Below, piece by piece: positions 8,154 through 16,326 of a stretch of 31,708 bases of DNA. The notes under the pieces are model-generated. The model saw only the letters and a list, made by a program, of their open reading frames with translations. It made no database searches and had not been told where the DNA came from. A program made the position numbers and the translations under genes. Origin of the DNA: UBA1801 sp035353395 (GTDB lineage Bacteria; Acidobacteriota; Holophagae; Holophagales; Holophagaceae); NCBI GenBank assembly GCA_035353395.1, contig DAOPZL010000038.1:1-31708 (forward strand), written 5' to 3'. Position 1 is the stretch's first letter. Each line of letters begins with the position of its first letter.

Positions 8154-9631
8154 CCGCTGCTCGGGATCTCGTAGCCCTGGCCTCGGTACTCGTTGATCTT
8201 GTTGCGGACGGTGCGCAGCGCGATGTCCAGCTGCTGGGAGCAATGGGTGCGGTTGCCGTCCAGGGCGGCCAGGGTGGAGAGCAGCCAGAAGCGCTCCAGC
8301 TCGGGCAGCGAGAGGCCCAGGGGCAGCGCCACCAGGGTGCCGATCCGGGCGTCCTTGAGAGGCTTCCCGGGATCCGCCAGCTCGATGCCGGAAGGGATCG
8401 AGCTGGCGGCGGGCGCGGGGACCGCCGGGGGCTCGGGAGCGGGCTCCGGGGGATCCGCGGGCAGGTCCGCGAGCTGGTCCGGGTCCAGCAGCCAGTGCAG
8501 GTCCTTCTCGGTGAGCGTGCCGCCCGGGTTCAGGACCACGCACCGCTGGATGGCGTTCTCCAGCTCCCGGATGTTCCCGGGCCAGGCGTGCCGAGTGAGG
8601 GCGGCCATGAAGCTCGGGGACAGCCTCGGCGTGCTCCGGTCGTTCTCCCGGGCGTAGCGCTCGGCGAAGTGCGCCGCGAGCAGCGGGAGATCGGAGCTGC
8701 GCTCGCGCAGCGGCGGCATCCGGAGCGGGATCACGTTCAGGCGGTAGTAGAGGTCCTCCCGGAAACGGCCTTCCTTCACCTCGGCCACCAGGTCCCGGTT
8801 GGTGAGCGCGATCACGCGCACGTCCACCTGGACGGGGCGGCTCCCCCCCAGCCGGTCGATGGTGCGCTCCTGGAGCACCCGCAGCAGCTTCCCCTGGAGG
8901 CCGAGCGGCAGTTCGCCGATCTCGTCCAGGACCAGGGTTCCGCCGTCCGCGACCTCGAAGCGCCCGGGCTTCGAGCTGGTGGCGCCCGTGAAGGCGCCCT
9001 TCTCGAACCCGAAGAGCTCGGATTCCAGCAGGGTCTCGGGGATGGCGGCGCAGTTGATGGCGACGAAGGCGCCCTTGCGGCGCGGGCTCGAGGTGTGGAT
9101 CAGCTTGGCCAGCAGCTCCTTGCCGGTCCCGCTTTCCGCCTGGATCAGGATGGTGGCCCGGCTGTCCGCGGCCCGGCGCGCCAGGGCCAGGGTCTCCACC
9201 AGCACGGGATCCTGGGTGAGGATCACGGTGGCCTCCCCCGGCTCCTCGGGCTTCAGCCGCTCGTCGCTCTTGATGGCCTTGCGGACGGCCGTCACCAGCT
9301 CGTCGGGGCTGAAGGGCTTGGAGAGATAGTCGAAGGCCCCCAGGCGCATGGCTTCCCTGGCCGTGTCCAGGCTCCCGAAGGCCGTGACGAGGAGCACGGG
9401 CAGGACCGGATCCAGGGCCTTGAGGCGCGCCGTGAGCTGCAGGCCGTCGATGCCCATCATGCGGAGGTCCGTGACCACGGCGTCGAAGGCGCCCGGCCGG
9501 GTCATGCGCAGGGCGTCCTCGCCGCTCTTGGCCTGTTCCGTGACGAACCCCGCCCGCTTGAGGCTCAAGGCCATGCCGTCCCGCATGCCGGGATCGTCAT
9601 CCACCACCAGTATCCTCAAAGGATTCGCCAT
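8132..9631 (-). CDS. NtrC-family sigma-54-dependent response regulator
   Basis: This 499-residue regulator has three parts. The receiver domain (1-120) has the acidic DDD at 11-13, phosphoacceptor D55, T83 and K105. The AAA+ domain (about 140-370) has Walker A AESGTGKE (165-172), GAFTGA for sigma-54 contact at 212-217, Walker B LVLDE, LYYRLNV and PGNIRELENA. A Pro/Ala-rich linker (about 390-420) leads to a C-terminal Fis-type helix-turn-helix (GNRTHCSQQLDIALRTVRNKI). The first Walker A position is Ala instead of the usual Gly, but the Lys and GAFTGA are intact, so it should activate sigma-54 promoters when phosphorylated. No sensor kinase is adjacent. It lies 30 bp downstream of a degenerate relative and is probably co-transcribed with it. 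Its target genes cannot be read from this window. Confidence 0.94.
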   Translation of the reverse strand: MANPLRILVVDDDPGMRDGMALSLKRAGFVTEQAKSGEDALRMTRPGAFDAVVTDLRMMGIDGLQLTARLKALDPVLPVLLVTAFGSLDTAREAMRLGAFDYLSKPFSPDELVTAVRKAIKSDERLKPEEPGEATVILTQDPVLVETLALARRAADSRATILIQAESGTGKELLAKLIHTSSPRRKGAFVAINCAAIPETLLESELFGFEKGAFTGATSSKPGRFEVADGGTLVLDEIGELPLGLQGKLLRVLQERTIDRLGGSRPVQVDVRVIALTNRDLVAEVKEGRFREDLYYRLNVIPLRMPPLRERSSDLPLLAAHFAERYARENDRSTPRLSPSFMAALTRHAWPGNIRELENAIQRCVVLNPGGTLTEKDLHWLLDPDQLADLPADPPEPAPEPPAVPAPAASSIPSGIELADPGKPLKDARIGTLVALPLGLSLPELERFWLLSTLAALDGNRTHCSQQLDIALRTVRNKINEYRGQGYEIPSSGYGRDSD

Positions 9632-9661
9632 GTCAGGGTCCGAGAGCTTGCTACTGAATGC

Positions 9662-10408
9662 TTATCGGTGGCCCTCCCGGTTACTGGAATTTTGACGCGA
9701 TCGCTGCCGGTCCAGGCGCTTGGGCCCCTTGCGGGTGGGCGCCTCGCCCCGCACGGGGTCCCCGTGCCTGGCAATGAGCAGATAGAGCTGCCGCCGGCTC
9801 ACTCCGAGCCGCCTCGCGGTCTCCAGGCGGTTCCCGTAGCTCCGGCGCAGGGCCCGGTGAAGGAGGAGGCGTTCCAGCACGTGGAGGTTCGAGGCCAGGT
9901 CCTCCGCCTCCAGGGGCAGGGGCCCCGACGGCACTTCGTCGGGCAGCTGGCCGAGCAGCCTCCACCGCACCAGCCGGTTCCTCAGGCCCCGCAGGTTCCC
10001 CGGACAGGGGAGGAGTTCCAGCGCCGGCGGCAGCGGCGCCGCGACGCCCTCCTCCTCGGCCATGAGGGCGAGGCAGGCGCCCACCTCCTCCGGCACTTCT
10101 TCCAGCGAGGGCAGGCGCAGGACCACGCAGCGGGAGGCGCTCGCGGCCACGGCGGGATCCTCGGGCGGGCGGTGCGACCCCAGCACCCCCCTCGGATGTT
10201 CGCGGATCCAGGCCTCGCGGAGGCCCGCCTCCACCAGCTCGGCGTCGTCCAGCACCTGCCCGCCCCGCTGCAGGGCGATCCAGGCGGCCACGCCGCTCAC
10301 GCCGCAGCCTGCTTCCCCGTGGACCCAGACCGGCCCATCCAGGGCGACCAGCCCGGGCAGGGCCGTTCCCCATCGCGCGTAGCCGGGCATCTGTGCCAGA
10401 GGGATCAT
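9662..10408 (-). CDS. Degenerate sigma-54 activator-like protein with Fis-type HTH
   Basis: This 248-residue protein is laid out like a shortened enhancer-binding protein but has lost key parts. A Walker-A-like turn reads VHGEAGCGVSG (29-39), with Val where the ATP-binding Lys should be. There is no receiver domain and no GAFTGA loop. Later landmarks remain: LRLPSLEEVPEEVGACL (98-114, cf. LRLPPLRER in true activators), LLPCPGNLRGLRNRL (132-146, cf. WPGNVREL) and a C-terminal helix-turn-helix NRLETARRLGVSRRQLYLLI (193-212). The tail is very basic. It probably binds DNA but cannot hydrolyse ATP or contact sigma-54 in the usual way. It is directly upstream of the intact regulator on the same strand. 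The ATG is at 10408; a GGCGGA lies a few bases upstream. A regulatory role for its partner is an inference. Confidence 0.75.
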   Translation of the reverse strand: MIPLAQMPGYARWGTALPGLVALDGPVWVHGEAGCGVSGVAAWIALQRGGQVLDDAELVEAGLREAWIREHPRGVLGSHRPPEDPAVAASASRCVVLRLPSLEEVPEEVGACLALMAEEEGVAAPLPPALELLPCPGNLRGLRNRLVRWRLLGQLPDEVPSGPLPLEAEDLASNLHVLERLLLHRALRRSYGNRLETARRLGVSRRQLYLLIARHGDPVRGEAPTRKGPKRLDRQRSRQNSSNREGHR

Positions 10409-10528
10409 GGATTCCGCCGGGAAAACAAACCAGGTGATCGAGGGTAGAATCGCATCTCAGCCCGTGGGAAGACCACCCCAGTCTGCCATGGGCCGAGAAC
10501 CTCCCCCTGCTTCCCCGGTGCGCATGGC

Positions 10529-11148
10529 ATGAACCTGGTGCTTCTCCTCAAGGATGACTTCGTCGCGGAGGGGACCGTGCGGCTCTCGGGGCGGCGGCTG
10601 GAGCACATCCGCACGGTCCACCGCGTGGCCCCCGGGGACGAGCTGGCCGTGGGCCTCCTGGACGGCGGGATCGGGAAGGGATGCCTGACGCGGCTGGACG
10701 AGCACTGCCTGGAGATGACGGTGGAGCTGGGGGAGGCGCCGCCGCCGAAGCTGCCCCTCACCCTCCTGCTGGCCCTGCCCCGCCCGAAGGTGCTGAACCG
10801 CGTCGTCGCGTCGGCCACCAGCCTGGGCGTGGCGCGGATCTACCTGGTCAACGCGTGGAAGGTGGAGAAGAGCTACTGGAAGAGCCCCCGCCTCTCGGAG
10901 GACAACCTGCTCCAGCAGCGGATCCTGGGGCTCGAGCAGGCCAAGGACACCCGGCTTCCCGAACTCCACTTGCGGCGCCTGCTGCGGCCCTTTGCCGAAG
11001 ACGAACTGCCGGGCCTCGCGGCGGGCACGCTCGCCCTGGTCGCGCACCCCGGGGCCGCGACGGCCTGTCCCCGCGCCGTCGACCGGCCGGTCACGCTCGC
11101 CATCGGCCCCGAGGGGGGATTCCTCCCGGCCGAGGTCGCGCTGCTGGA
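10529..11148 (+). CDS. rsmE: 16S rRNA m3U1498 methyltransferase RsmE (3' end lost in gap)
   Basis: RsmE methylates U1498 of 16S rRNA using S-adenosylmethionine. The visible 206 residues begin MNLVLLLKDD and show a PUA-like N-terminal domain (HIRTVHRVAPGDELAVGLLDG). The SPOUT part follows: LLLALPRPKVLNRVVASATSLGV, WKVEKSYWKS, then LQQRILGLEQAKDTRLPELH and the SAM-site motif AIGPEGGFLPAEVALL. The family is about 240 residues, so roughly 35 residues and the stop codon fall in the adjacent run of N. It converges on the YheT-like hydrolase from the other strand. The 120 bp upstream of the start show no strong ribosome site. Confidence 0.93.
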
Positions 11149-11248
11149 NNNNNNNNNNNNNNNNNNNNNNNNNNNNNNNNNNNNNNNNNNNNNNNNNNNN
11201 NNNNNNNNNNNNNNNNNNNNNNNNNNNNNNNNNNNNNNNNNNNNNNNN
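11149..11248. other. Assembly gap of 100 N (gap 1)
   Basis: Exactly 100 N join the truncated rsmE and the truncated YheT-like gene. The flanks do not repeat each other, so real sequence is missing. From usual family lengths about 35 codons of rsmE and about 90 codons of the hydrolase are absent, so the true gap is probably several hundred bases and not 100. Confidence 0.95.
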
Positions 11249-11926
11249 CTCGTCGAACTCGCGCAGGGTGGCCAGCAGCGGGACGTGGACGGGCCGCTCC
11301 AGGAGGCCGGACTTCCAGAGGTCCCGGACGTGCTTCCTGAGGCGGTGGACGAAGCGCAGGTCGTAGGCGCGGCAGAACCCGTCCAGGAGGCGGCGCGACG
11401 CTTTCTCGAGGTCCACCGCCGGGTTCACGGCGATGGCGAGGTCGGGCAGGACCTCGCCCGGCCCGGCGTCCCGGCCCAGGAGCAGGAGCAGGATCGTCGC
11501 GCTGAGCGAGAAGCCGATGGCCGCGTGGGTGTGCCGCGGGAAGAGGCGCCGTCCCGCCTGGAGCATGGCGGCCATGTCCGCGGTGCTGCCCATGTGGTAG
11601 GGCCTGGCGGCCAGTCCGCGCCCCTCGCCGGAGCCGCGGTGGTTGATGGCGAGGATCGTGTGTCCCTGGCCCGCGAACAGGGCCGCCGCCCTGCGCACGT
11701 AGTCGGCGTTCGCGCTGCCGCCGAGCCCGTGGAACAGGTGGACCACCACGTCCGAGGTCCCGCGCGCCAGGAGGACCCTCAGCGCGTCCCCGTCCGCCAG
11801 CTTCAGGTCGAGCCGCTCCCAGGGCAGGTCCGCCACGCGGGAAGGCAGGAAATTGCCCAGGAGCGTCTGGACATGGGCCCCCCGGGCCCAGAGGGGCGGG
11901 TCGCAGGAAAGGGGAGGACGTTTCAT
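11249..11926 (-). CDS. YheT-like alpha/beta-fold hydrolase (C-terminus lost in gap)
   Basis: The 226 visible residues start at ATG 11926 (MKRPPLSCDPPLWARGAH); an in-frame TTG at 11950 is possible but less likely. The order is typical of the COG0429/YheT group: HVQTLLGNFLP near the start, HLFHGLGGSANADYVRRAA (oxyanion region), ILAINHRGSGEGRGL, then YHMGSTADMAAML and the nucleophile elbow GFSLSA with the probable catalytic Ser. The acid and His of the triad would lie beyond the gap. Substrates of the family are mostly unknown; some act on esters. It is transcribed in the same direction as the cold-shock gene upstream, from which a terminator separates it. Confidence 0.85.
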
Positions 11927-11958
11927 CAACGAATAGTCTACCTTCGCCAAGACCCACG

Positions 11959-11986
11959 AAAAAGGCGGCCCCGGGAGGCCGCCTTT
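11959..11986 (-). terminator. Rho-independent terminator after the cold-shock gene
   Basis: On the minus strand a stem GGCGGCC/GGCCGCC (11964-11970 pairing with 11977-11983, 6-base loop) is followed by a run of T. It lies about 20 bp after the stop of the cold-shock gene and just upstream of the YheT-like start. Confidence 0.88.
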
Positions 11987-12004
11987 CGAAGAATGGCGTC
12001 GAGG

Positions 12005-12208
12005 CTAGAGCTTCTGGACGTTGGTCGCCTGGGGGCCCTTCTGGCCCTGGGCGACGTCGAAGCTGACGCGCTGGTTCTCTTCCAGAGTGCGGAAACCGCG
12101 GCTCTGGATCGCGGAGTGGTGGACGAAGAGATCCGCGCCGCCCTCATCGGGGGTAATGAACCCGTAACCCTTTTCGGCGTTGAACCACTTGACGGTGCCT
12201 TGAGACAT
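12005..12208 (-). CDS. Cold-shock domain protein, CspA family
   Basis: This 67-residue single cold-shock domain begins MSQGTVKWFNAEKGYGFI. It contains both RNA-binding motifs, RNP1 (KGYGFI, about 13-18) and RNP2 (DLFVHHS, about 26-32), and ends in the usual ATNVQKL. Such proteins bind single-stranded RNA or DNA and melt RNA structure. The start ATG 12208 has AGGAAG close upstream, and a strong terminator follows the stop. It is monocistronic. The promoter must lie in the 280-bp region shared with mtgA; csp genes often have a long structured leader, which the spacing allows. Confidence 0.97.
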   Translation of the reverse strand: MSQGTVKWFNAEKGYGFITPDEGGADLFVHHSAIQSRGFRTLEENQRVSFDVAQGQKGPQATNVQKL

Positions 12209-12489
12209 GTTACTTCCTGCAATGTGCCTGGGATGATCTTGCAGTGACAGCCCCCCGGCAAGACCGTCAAAGCGTGTGAGTGAGTCCCGCACCCGACGGG
12301 CCACCGGAATAAGAGTGCCCGGGTTTCGTCCGGAAGTGTGGGGAAATTCTCCTGAAAAAGTGGTTTGTCCGCCCGCCCGCGGAGGACGGCGCCCCGGCCG
12401 GCCTCCGCGCGAAACGGATGGCCGGGGCGGGCGGGCCTATGGGACACTGGAGCCAGGCCGGGCATCAGTGTTCGAGCGGAGGACGGCTC
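12209..12489. other. Divergent intergenic region between csp and mtgA
   Basis: There are 281 bp without a convincing gene. It should hold the csp leader and promoter and the mtgA ribosome site (GGAGGA at 12478-12483). On the minus strand TTTGACGG and CTCTTATTC are possible promoter pieces, but no well-spaced pair is evident. An in-frame extension of mtgA back to ATG 12418 is possible but reads as GC-rich filler. Confidence 0.5.
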
Positions 12490-13206
12490 TTGGCGAAATC
12501 GAAATCCTGGTGGCGTCGCGCATTGAGGGCCTTGGGGCTGCTCGCCTGCGTCTTCCTCGCCTCCAGCTTCACGCTGGTGCTCCTGCTGCGGTTCATCCCG
12601 GTGCCCTTCTCCTCGCTCATGGTGCAGCGGCGCATCGAATCCTGGTTCAGCCCGAAGCCCTACAAGTCCCGCCACGACTGGGTTCCCCTCGAGGACATCG
12701 CGCCCTGCATGGGCGTGGCCGTCGTCGCCTCCGAGGACCAGAACTTCCCGGACCACTTCGGCTTCGACTGGAAGGCGATCGAGAAGGCCATCGCCCACAA
12801 CGAGCGGCACCGGCGCAAGCGCGGCGCCTCCACGGTCTCGCAGCAGACCGCCAAGAACATGTTCCTCTGGGAGGACCGCTCCTGGGTGCGCAAGGGATTC
12901 GAAGCCTACTTCACGGTCCTCATCGAACTCGGCTGGTCCAAGCGCCGCATCCTGGAGGTCTACCTGAACATCGTGGAGTTCGGCGACGGCATCTACGGCG
13001 TGGAGGCGGCGTCCCGGGCCTTCTTCGGCAAGCCTGCCAAGAAACTGCGGCCGAGCGAGGCCGCCCTGCTCGCCGCAGTGCTGCCGAACCCCCACAAGTA
13101 CCGGGTGGATGCCCCGAGCGGCTACATCCTCCACAAGCAGGACTGGATCCTGCGGCACATGCGCGCCGTGGGAGGCGTCGAGATGATCAAGTCCCTGGGC
13201 GAGTGA
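12490..13206 (+). CDS. mtgA: Monofunctional peptidoglycan glycosyltransferase MtgA
   Basis: MtgA polymerises lipid II into glycan strands at the inner membrane. I choose TTG 12490 because GGAGGA ends 6 bases before it; this gives 238 residues, the usual family length. One transmembrane anchor spans about residues 11-38. The GT51 domain follows: VVASEDQNFPDHFGFD with catalytic Glu at about 82, GASTVSQQTAKNMFLW (112-127), RKGFEAYFTVLIEL and ILEVYLNIVEFGDGIYGVEAAS. The stop is one base before the run of N at 13208, so the gene is complete. It converges on the rarA gene across that gap. Confidence 0.95.
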   Translation: MAKSKSWWRRALRALGLLACVFLASSFTLVLLLRFIPVPFSSLMVQRRIESWFSPKPYKSRHDWVPLEDIAPCMGVAVVASEDQNFPDHFGFDWKAIEKAIAHNERHRRKRGASTVSQQTAKNMFLWEDRSWVRKGFEAYFTVLIELGWSKRRILEVYLNIVEFGDGIYGVEAASRAFFGKPAKKLRPSEAALLAAVLPNPHKYRVDAPSGYILHKQDWILRHMRAVGGVEMIKSLGE

Positions 13207-13207
13207 C

Positions 13208-13307
13208 NNNNNNNNNNNNNNNNNNNNNNNNNNNNNNNNNNNNNNNNNNNNNNNNNNNNNNNNNNNNNNNNNNNNNNNNNNNNNNNNNNNNNNNNNNNNN
13301 NNNNNNN
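13208..13307. other. Assembly gap of 100 N (gap 2)
   Basis: There are 100 N between the mtgA stop and the C-terminal part of rarA. The flanks share no repeat, so sequence of unknown length, including the rarA stop, is missing. Confidence 0.95.
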
Positions 13308-14694
13308 TGGCCACGAGCTTCCGTTCCAGGCTGAACCGGCCGCTGGCCAGCTTGGCCACGGAGCGGGCGAGGGCTTCGCGGCTGCAGTGCAGGGTTTCCG
13401 ACCAGGCCTCCAGGGGCACCTCGCCGCCCTCCGGGTGGTCGTCCATCCAGGCGGTCCAGAGGCCCGAGAGGTCCGCCAGGGCAGGCTCCGCACGGTCCCG
13501 CCAGCTCCGCTCCTGGGGCCGCCGCGGCTCGTGGAAGGCCTTCCCGCGCAGGGCCAGGGGCAGGAATTCCTGCTTCCGGTCGTAGTCCTCGTGGGAGTAG
13601 AAGTAGCCGGCCCCCTTCCCCGCGGCCCTGCTGGTGCTGGTGTGGGCGTCCTGGAGGCTCTCGGGGATGGGGTGGTCTGGAGCCGCCATGGCGGCGTCGA
13701 TGGCCAAGACGGTGGCGTTGCTCTTGGGGGCGTTGGCCACGTAGATGACGGCCTGGGCCAGCGGGATCCGCGCCTCGGGCCACCCGATCTGCTCCACGGC
13801 GCGGCTGGCGGCTTCCGCGAGTACGAAGGCCTGGGGGTCGGCGTTGCCCACGTCCTCGGCGGCGCAGACCATGAGCCTCCGGGCGATGAAGCGGGGATCC
13901 TCGCCGCCCCGGATCATGCGGGAGAGGTAGTAGAGCGCGGCGTCGGCGTCGCTGCCCCGCAGGCTCTTCTGGAAGGCGCTGGCCAGGTCGTAGTGGCCGT
14001 CGGCGCGGTCGTAGGCGACGCGGCCCCCCAGGGCCTCCCTCAGGCCGGCCAGGTCCCGGACCGACGCCTCCATGTTGAGCCAGGTCTCCAGCCCCGTCAG
14101 CGCGGCGCGCAGGTCGCCGCCCGCCCAGTGGGACAGCCAGGCCATCAGGTCCTCGGGCTCGGGCTGGTCCGGCATCTCCTGGCGCCAGGCCCGGGCGAGC
14201 ACCGTGCGGATGGCCTCGGGCTGCAGGGGCTTCAGGGCGATGACCTGGCACCGGCTGCGCAGAGCCGTGTTCAGGTAGAACGCCGGATTCTCCGTGGTCG
14301 CGCCGATGAGGACGGCCTCCCCACGCTCCAGGAAGGGCAGCAGGATGTCCTGCTGGGCCTTGTTGAAGCGGTGGATCTCGTCGAGGAACACGACCGGCGG
14401 CGCGGCCCGGAAGAGCGGCATCTCGCGGTGCTCAAGGAGGAACTTCTTCAGCTCGGCCGCGGATCCCGTGACGCCTGAGAACTCGATGAACCCGTGCCCG
14501 GTCTCCCTGGCCAGGAGGCGGGCGAGGGTCGTCTTCCCCGTGCCGGGAGGCCCCCACATCACGAGGGAAGGCAGCCTTCCGCCCGCGGTCAGGCGCGTCA
14601 ACGCCCCCTTCGGCCCGAGCAGGTGGGGCTGTCCCACCACGTCCTTCATGGACTGGGGACGCAGGCGCTCGGCGAGGGGAGTGTAGCTGTTCAT
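13308..14694 (-). CDS. rarA: RarA/MgsA replication-associated AAA+ ATPase with C-terminal extension (3' end in gap)
   Basis: RarA acts at stalled replication forks with SSB. The visible 462 residues start MNSYTPLAERLRPQSMKDVVGQ and show Walker A GPPGTGKTTLAR, Walker B VVFLDEIHRFNKAQQD, sensor 1 IGATTENPAFYLNTALRSR, then the tetramerisation domain with YDLASAFQKSLRGSD, DALYYL-like and RRLMVCAAEDVGNADP. The normal family C-terminus (QEFLPLALRGKAFHEP) is reached near residue 385. About 75 further residues follow, including WTAWMDDHPEGGEVPLEAW and a possible helix-turn-helix SREALARSVAKLASG, before the gap cuts the frame. Fusions of RarA to an extra domain are known in some bacteria; this may be such a case. 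The start is supported by the standard N-terminus. Confidence 0.93.
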
Positions 14695-14886
14695 CGTGGG
14701 CTGGCGGGACTCCGCCAGTTCAAGGATACGACCGGAAGCGGGACCGGCGCGCCTTCCACGGGGAATTTCACCGGAAGTCCACCGCCAGGGAGGGCGCCAA
14801 CTCGGTCACAAGTCGAGGGCCCCAGGCATCCCGGCGTGGATGGGTCCCGGCCGAATCATGGAAAATTCAACATCGGAGGTACCTCG

Positions 14887-16305
14887 ATGCATTACTGGAA
14901 CAGGCTCCCCATCCGGAAGAAGCTGATCCACTCGGTCTTCGCGCTGACGGCCATCCTGATGGTCTGCGCGAGCCTGCTGGCGGGCGTCCTCATCTACCGG
15001 TCCCACACCCATGCCATGTGGCGGAAGGCCGCGAGCCTGATGAAGGTCCTGGGGGAGGCGACGGCTCCGGCCGTCCAGACGGACGATTCCCACCGCACCT
15101 CCAAGGCGGCGGCCCGGCCGCTCGACCTGGTCAGCGGGGACGAGGACGTGGACCTCGCGGCCGTGGTGGCCGTCGAGGGCAGGCAGGGCCAGCTGCACGT
15201 CGAGAAGAAGTTCCAGGGGGCCGGGAAGCTGGACACCCTGGCCCTGGCGGAGCCCTTGATCGCCAAGGGCCGGACCCAGTACACCCGGGGAGGCTACCTG
15301 GTCAGCGCCTCGCAGGTGGGCGTCTCCTCCGAGAACGGCGACAAGAAGTATTTCCTGGTGCTTGCCATGAACGAGAACCAGCTCCGCCGCGAGATCGCGG
15401 TCAGCATGGCGTGGATGCTCGGGCTGGGGCTCCTGATGGTGGCCCTGGGATTCGGGGCGGCCTGCCTCCTGGGCGACACGCTCGTGAAGCCCCTCGAATC
15501 CGTCAACCGGCGCATGCAGGACATCTCGGAGGGCGAAGGGGACCTGACGGCCCGGCTCGAGGTCCAGGGCAGCGACGAGACCGCCCAGCTCGCGGCGCGG
15601 TTCAACCGCTTCGTGGAGAACATCCACGCNNNNNNNNNNNNNNNNNNNNNNNNNNNNNNNNNNNNNNNNNNNNNNNNNNNNNNNNNNNNNNNNNNNNNNN
15701 NNNNNNNNNNNNNNNNNNNNNNNNNNNNNCAGGAGGCCGCCGTCAAGGGCGGCGACGCCGTGGGCCAGGCCGTCGCCGGCATGCAGACGATCCGCGAGAA
15801 CGCCCGGGAGATCGGCAACATCCTCACGGTCATCACCGAGATCGCCAACCAGACGAACCTGCTCTCCCTGAACGCGGCCATCGAGGCGGCCAAGGCGGGC
15901 GAGCACGGCAAGGGGTTCGCCGTCGTGGCGGAGGAAGTCCGCAAGCTGGCGGAAAACTCGGCCAAGGCCGTCGGCGAGATCGGAACGCTCATCAAGACCT
16001 CCGGTCAGAGCGTGGAGGCCGGAAGCGCGATGGTGAACACGGCGGGCACGGTGCTGCGGGGCATCCAGGAATCCATCACCGCCAGCGGCGCAAGGCTGGC
16101 TGAAATCGGCGACCAGAGCCGGATCCAGAGCCGGGACAGCCAGACGGTGGTGGGCGTCATGGGCGAGCTGCAGGGCATCGCCGAGCAGAACGCTGCCGCC
16201 ACCGAGCAGATGGCCGCCACCATCCGCGAGACGTCCCGCACGGTGGAGGACCTCACTCGGGCCGCCGAGCGGCTCGGCGACATGGTTTCCCGCTTCAAGG
16301 TGTGA
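14887..16305 (+). CDS. Methyl-accepting chemotaxis protein (internal gap)
   Basis: This membrane chemoreceptor starts at ATG 14887 with GGAGGT at 14876-14881. Transmembrane helix 1 is at about residues 13-37, a periplasmic sensor of about 135 residues follows, and helix 2 is near 174-195. The HAMP segment (LVKPLESVNRRMQDISEGEGDLTARL) follows. After the 100-N gap the signalling hairpin continues in frame with ITEIANQTNLLSLNAAIEAA, GFAVVAEEVRKLAENSAKAVGEI and a C-terminal helix ending MVSRFKV. The periplasmic domain lacks a motif I can name, so the ligand is unknown. No CheW-binding or pentapeptide tether is visible at the C-terminus. Flagellar and other chemotaxis genes are not in the window. 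The receptor is divergent from rarA. Confidence 0.93.
   Translation: MHYWNRLPIRKKLIHSVFALTAILMVCASLLAGVLIYRSHTHAMWRKAASLMKVLGEATAPAVQTDDSHRTSKAAARPLDLVSGDEDVDLAAVVAVEGRQGQLHVEKKFQGAGKLDTLALAEPLIAKGRTQYTRGGYLVSASQVGVSSENGDKKYFLVLAMNENQLRREIAVSMAWMLGLGLLMVALGFGAACLLGDTLVKPLESVNRRMQDISEGEGDLTARLEVQGSDETAQLAARFNRFVENIHXXXXXXXXXXXXXXXXXXXXXXXXXXXXXXXXXXQEAAVKGGDAVGQAVAGMQTIRENAREIGNILTVITEIANQTNLLSLNAAIEAAKAGEHGKGFAVVAEEVRKLAENSAKAVGEIGTLIKTSGQSVEAGSAMVNTAGTVLRGIQESITASGARLAEIGDQSRIQSRDSQTVVGVMGELQGIAEQNAAATEQMAATIRETSRTVEDLTRAAERLGDMVSRFKV
15630..15729. other. Assembly gap of 100 N (gap 3) inside the chemoreceptor
   Basis: The gap lies between HAMP and the signalling tip. The flanks are not repeated. 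In family members about 60 residues normally separate these two blocks, so the true missing length is probably nearer 180-190 bases. It must equal 1 modulo 3 to keep the frame. Confidence 0.95.
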
Positions 16306-16306
16306 G

Positions 16307-16326
16307 GCCGTCCGTCACTGGACGGC
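16307..16326 (+). terminator. Stem-loop at the end of the chemoreceptor gene
   Basis: GCCGTCC (16307-16313) pairs with GGACGGC (16320-16326) around a 6-base loop, one base after the chemoreceptor stop. The T-tract that follows is weak. The element also covers the last codons of the convergent repeat-protein gene, so it may serve both strands. Confidence 0.55.

Noticed and set aside
7565..10447. A 960-codon open frame on the plus strand across the YihY and sigma-54 regulator genes
   Set aside because: It is a GC-rich shadow frame full of Gly, Arg, Ala and Pro with no family motifs, antisense or out of frame to clearly real genes. The same applies to the long frames at 4012-6687, 21399-24515 and 2090-4033.
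14700..14886. A sigma-54 or flagellar promoter before the chemoreceptor
   Set aside because: No TGGCAC-N5-TTGC pattern or close relative is found in this divergent region. Only a good ribosome site is visible.
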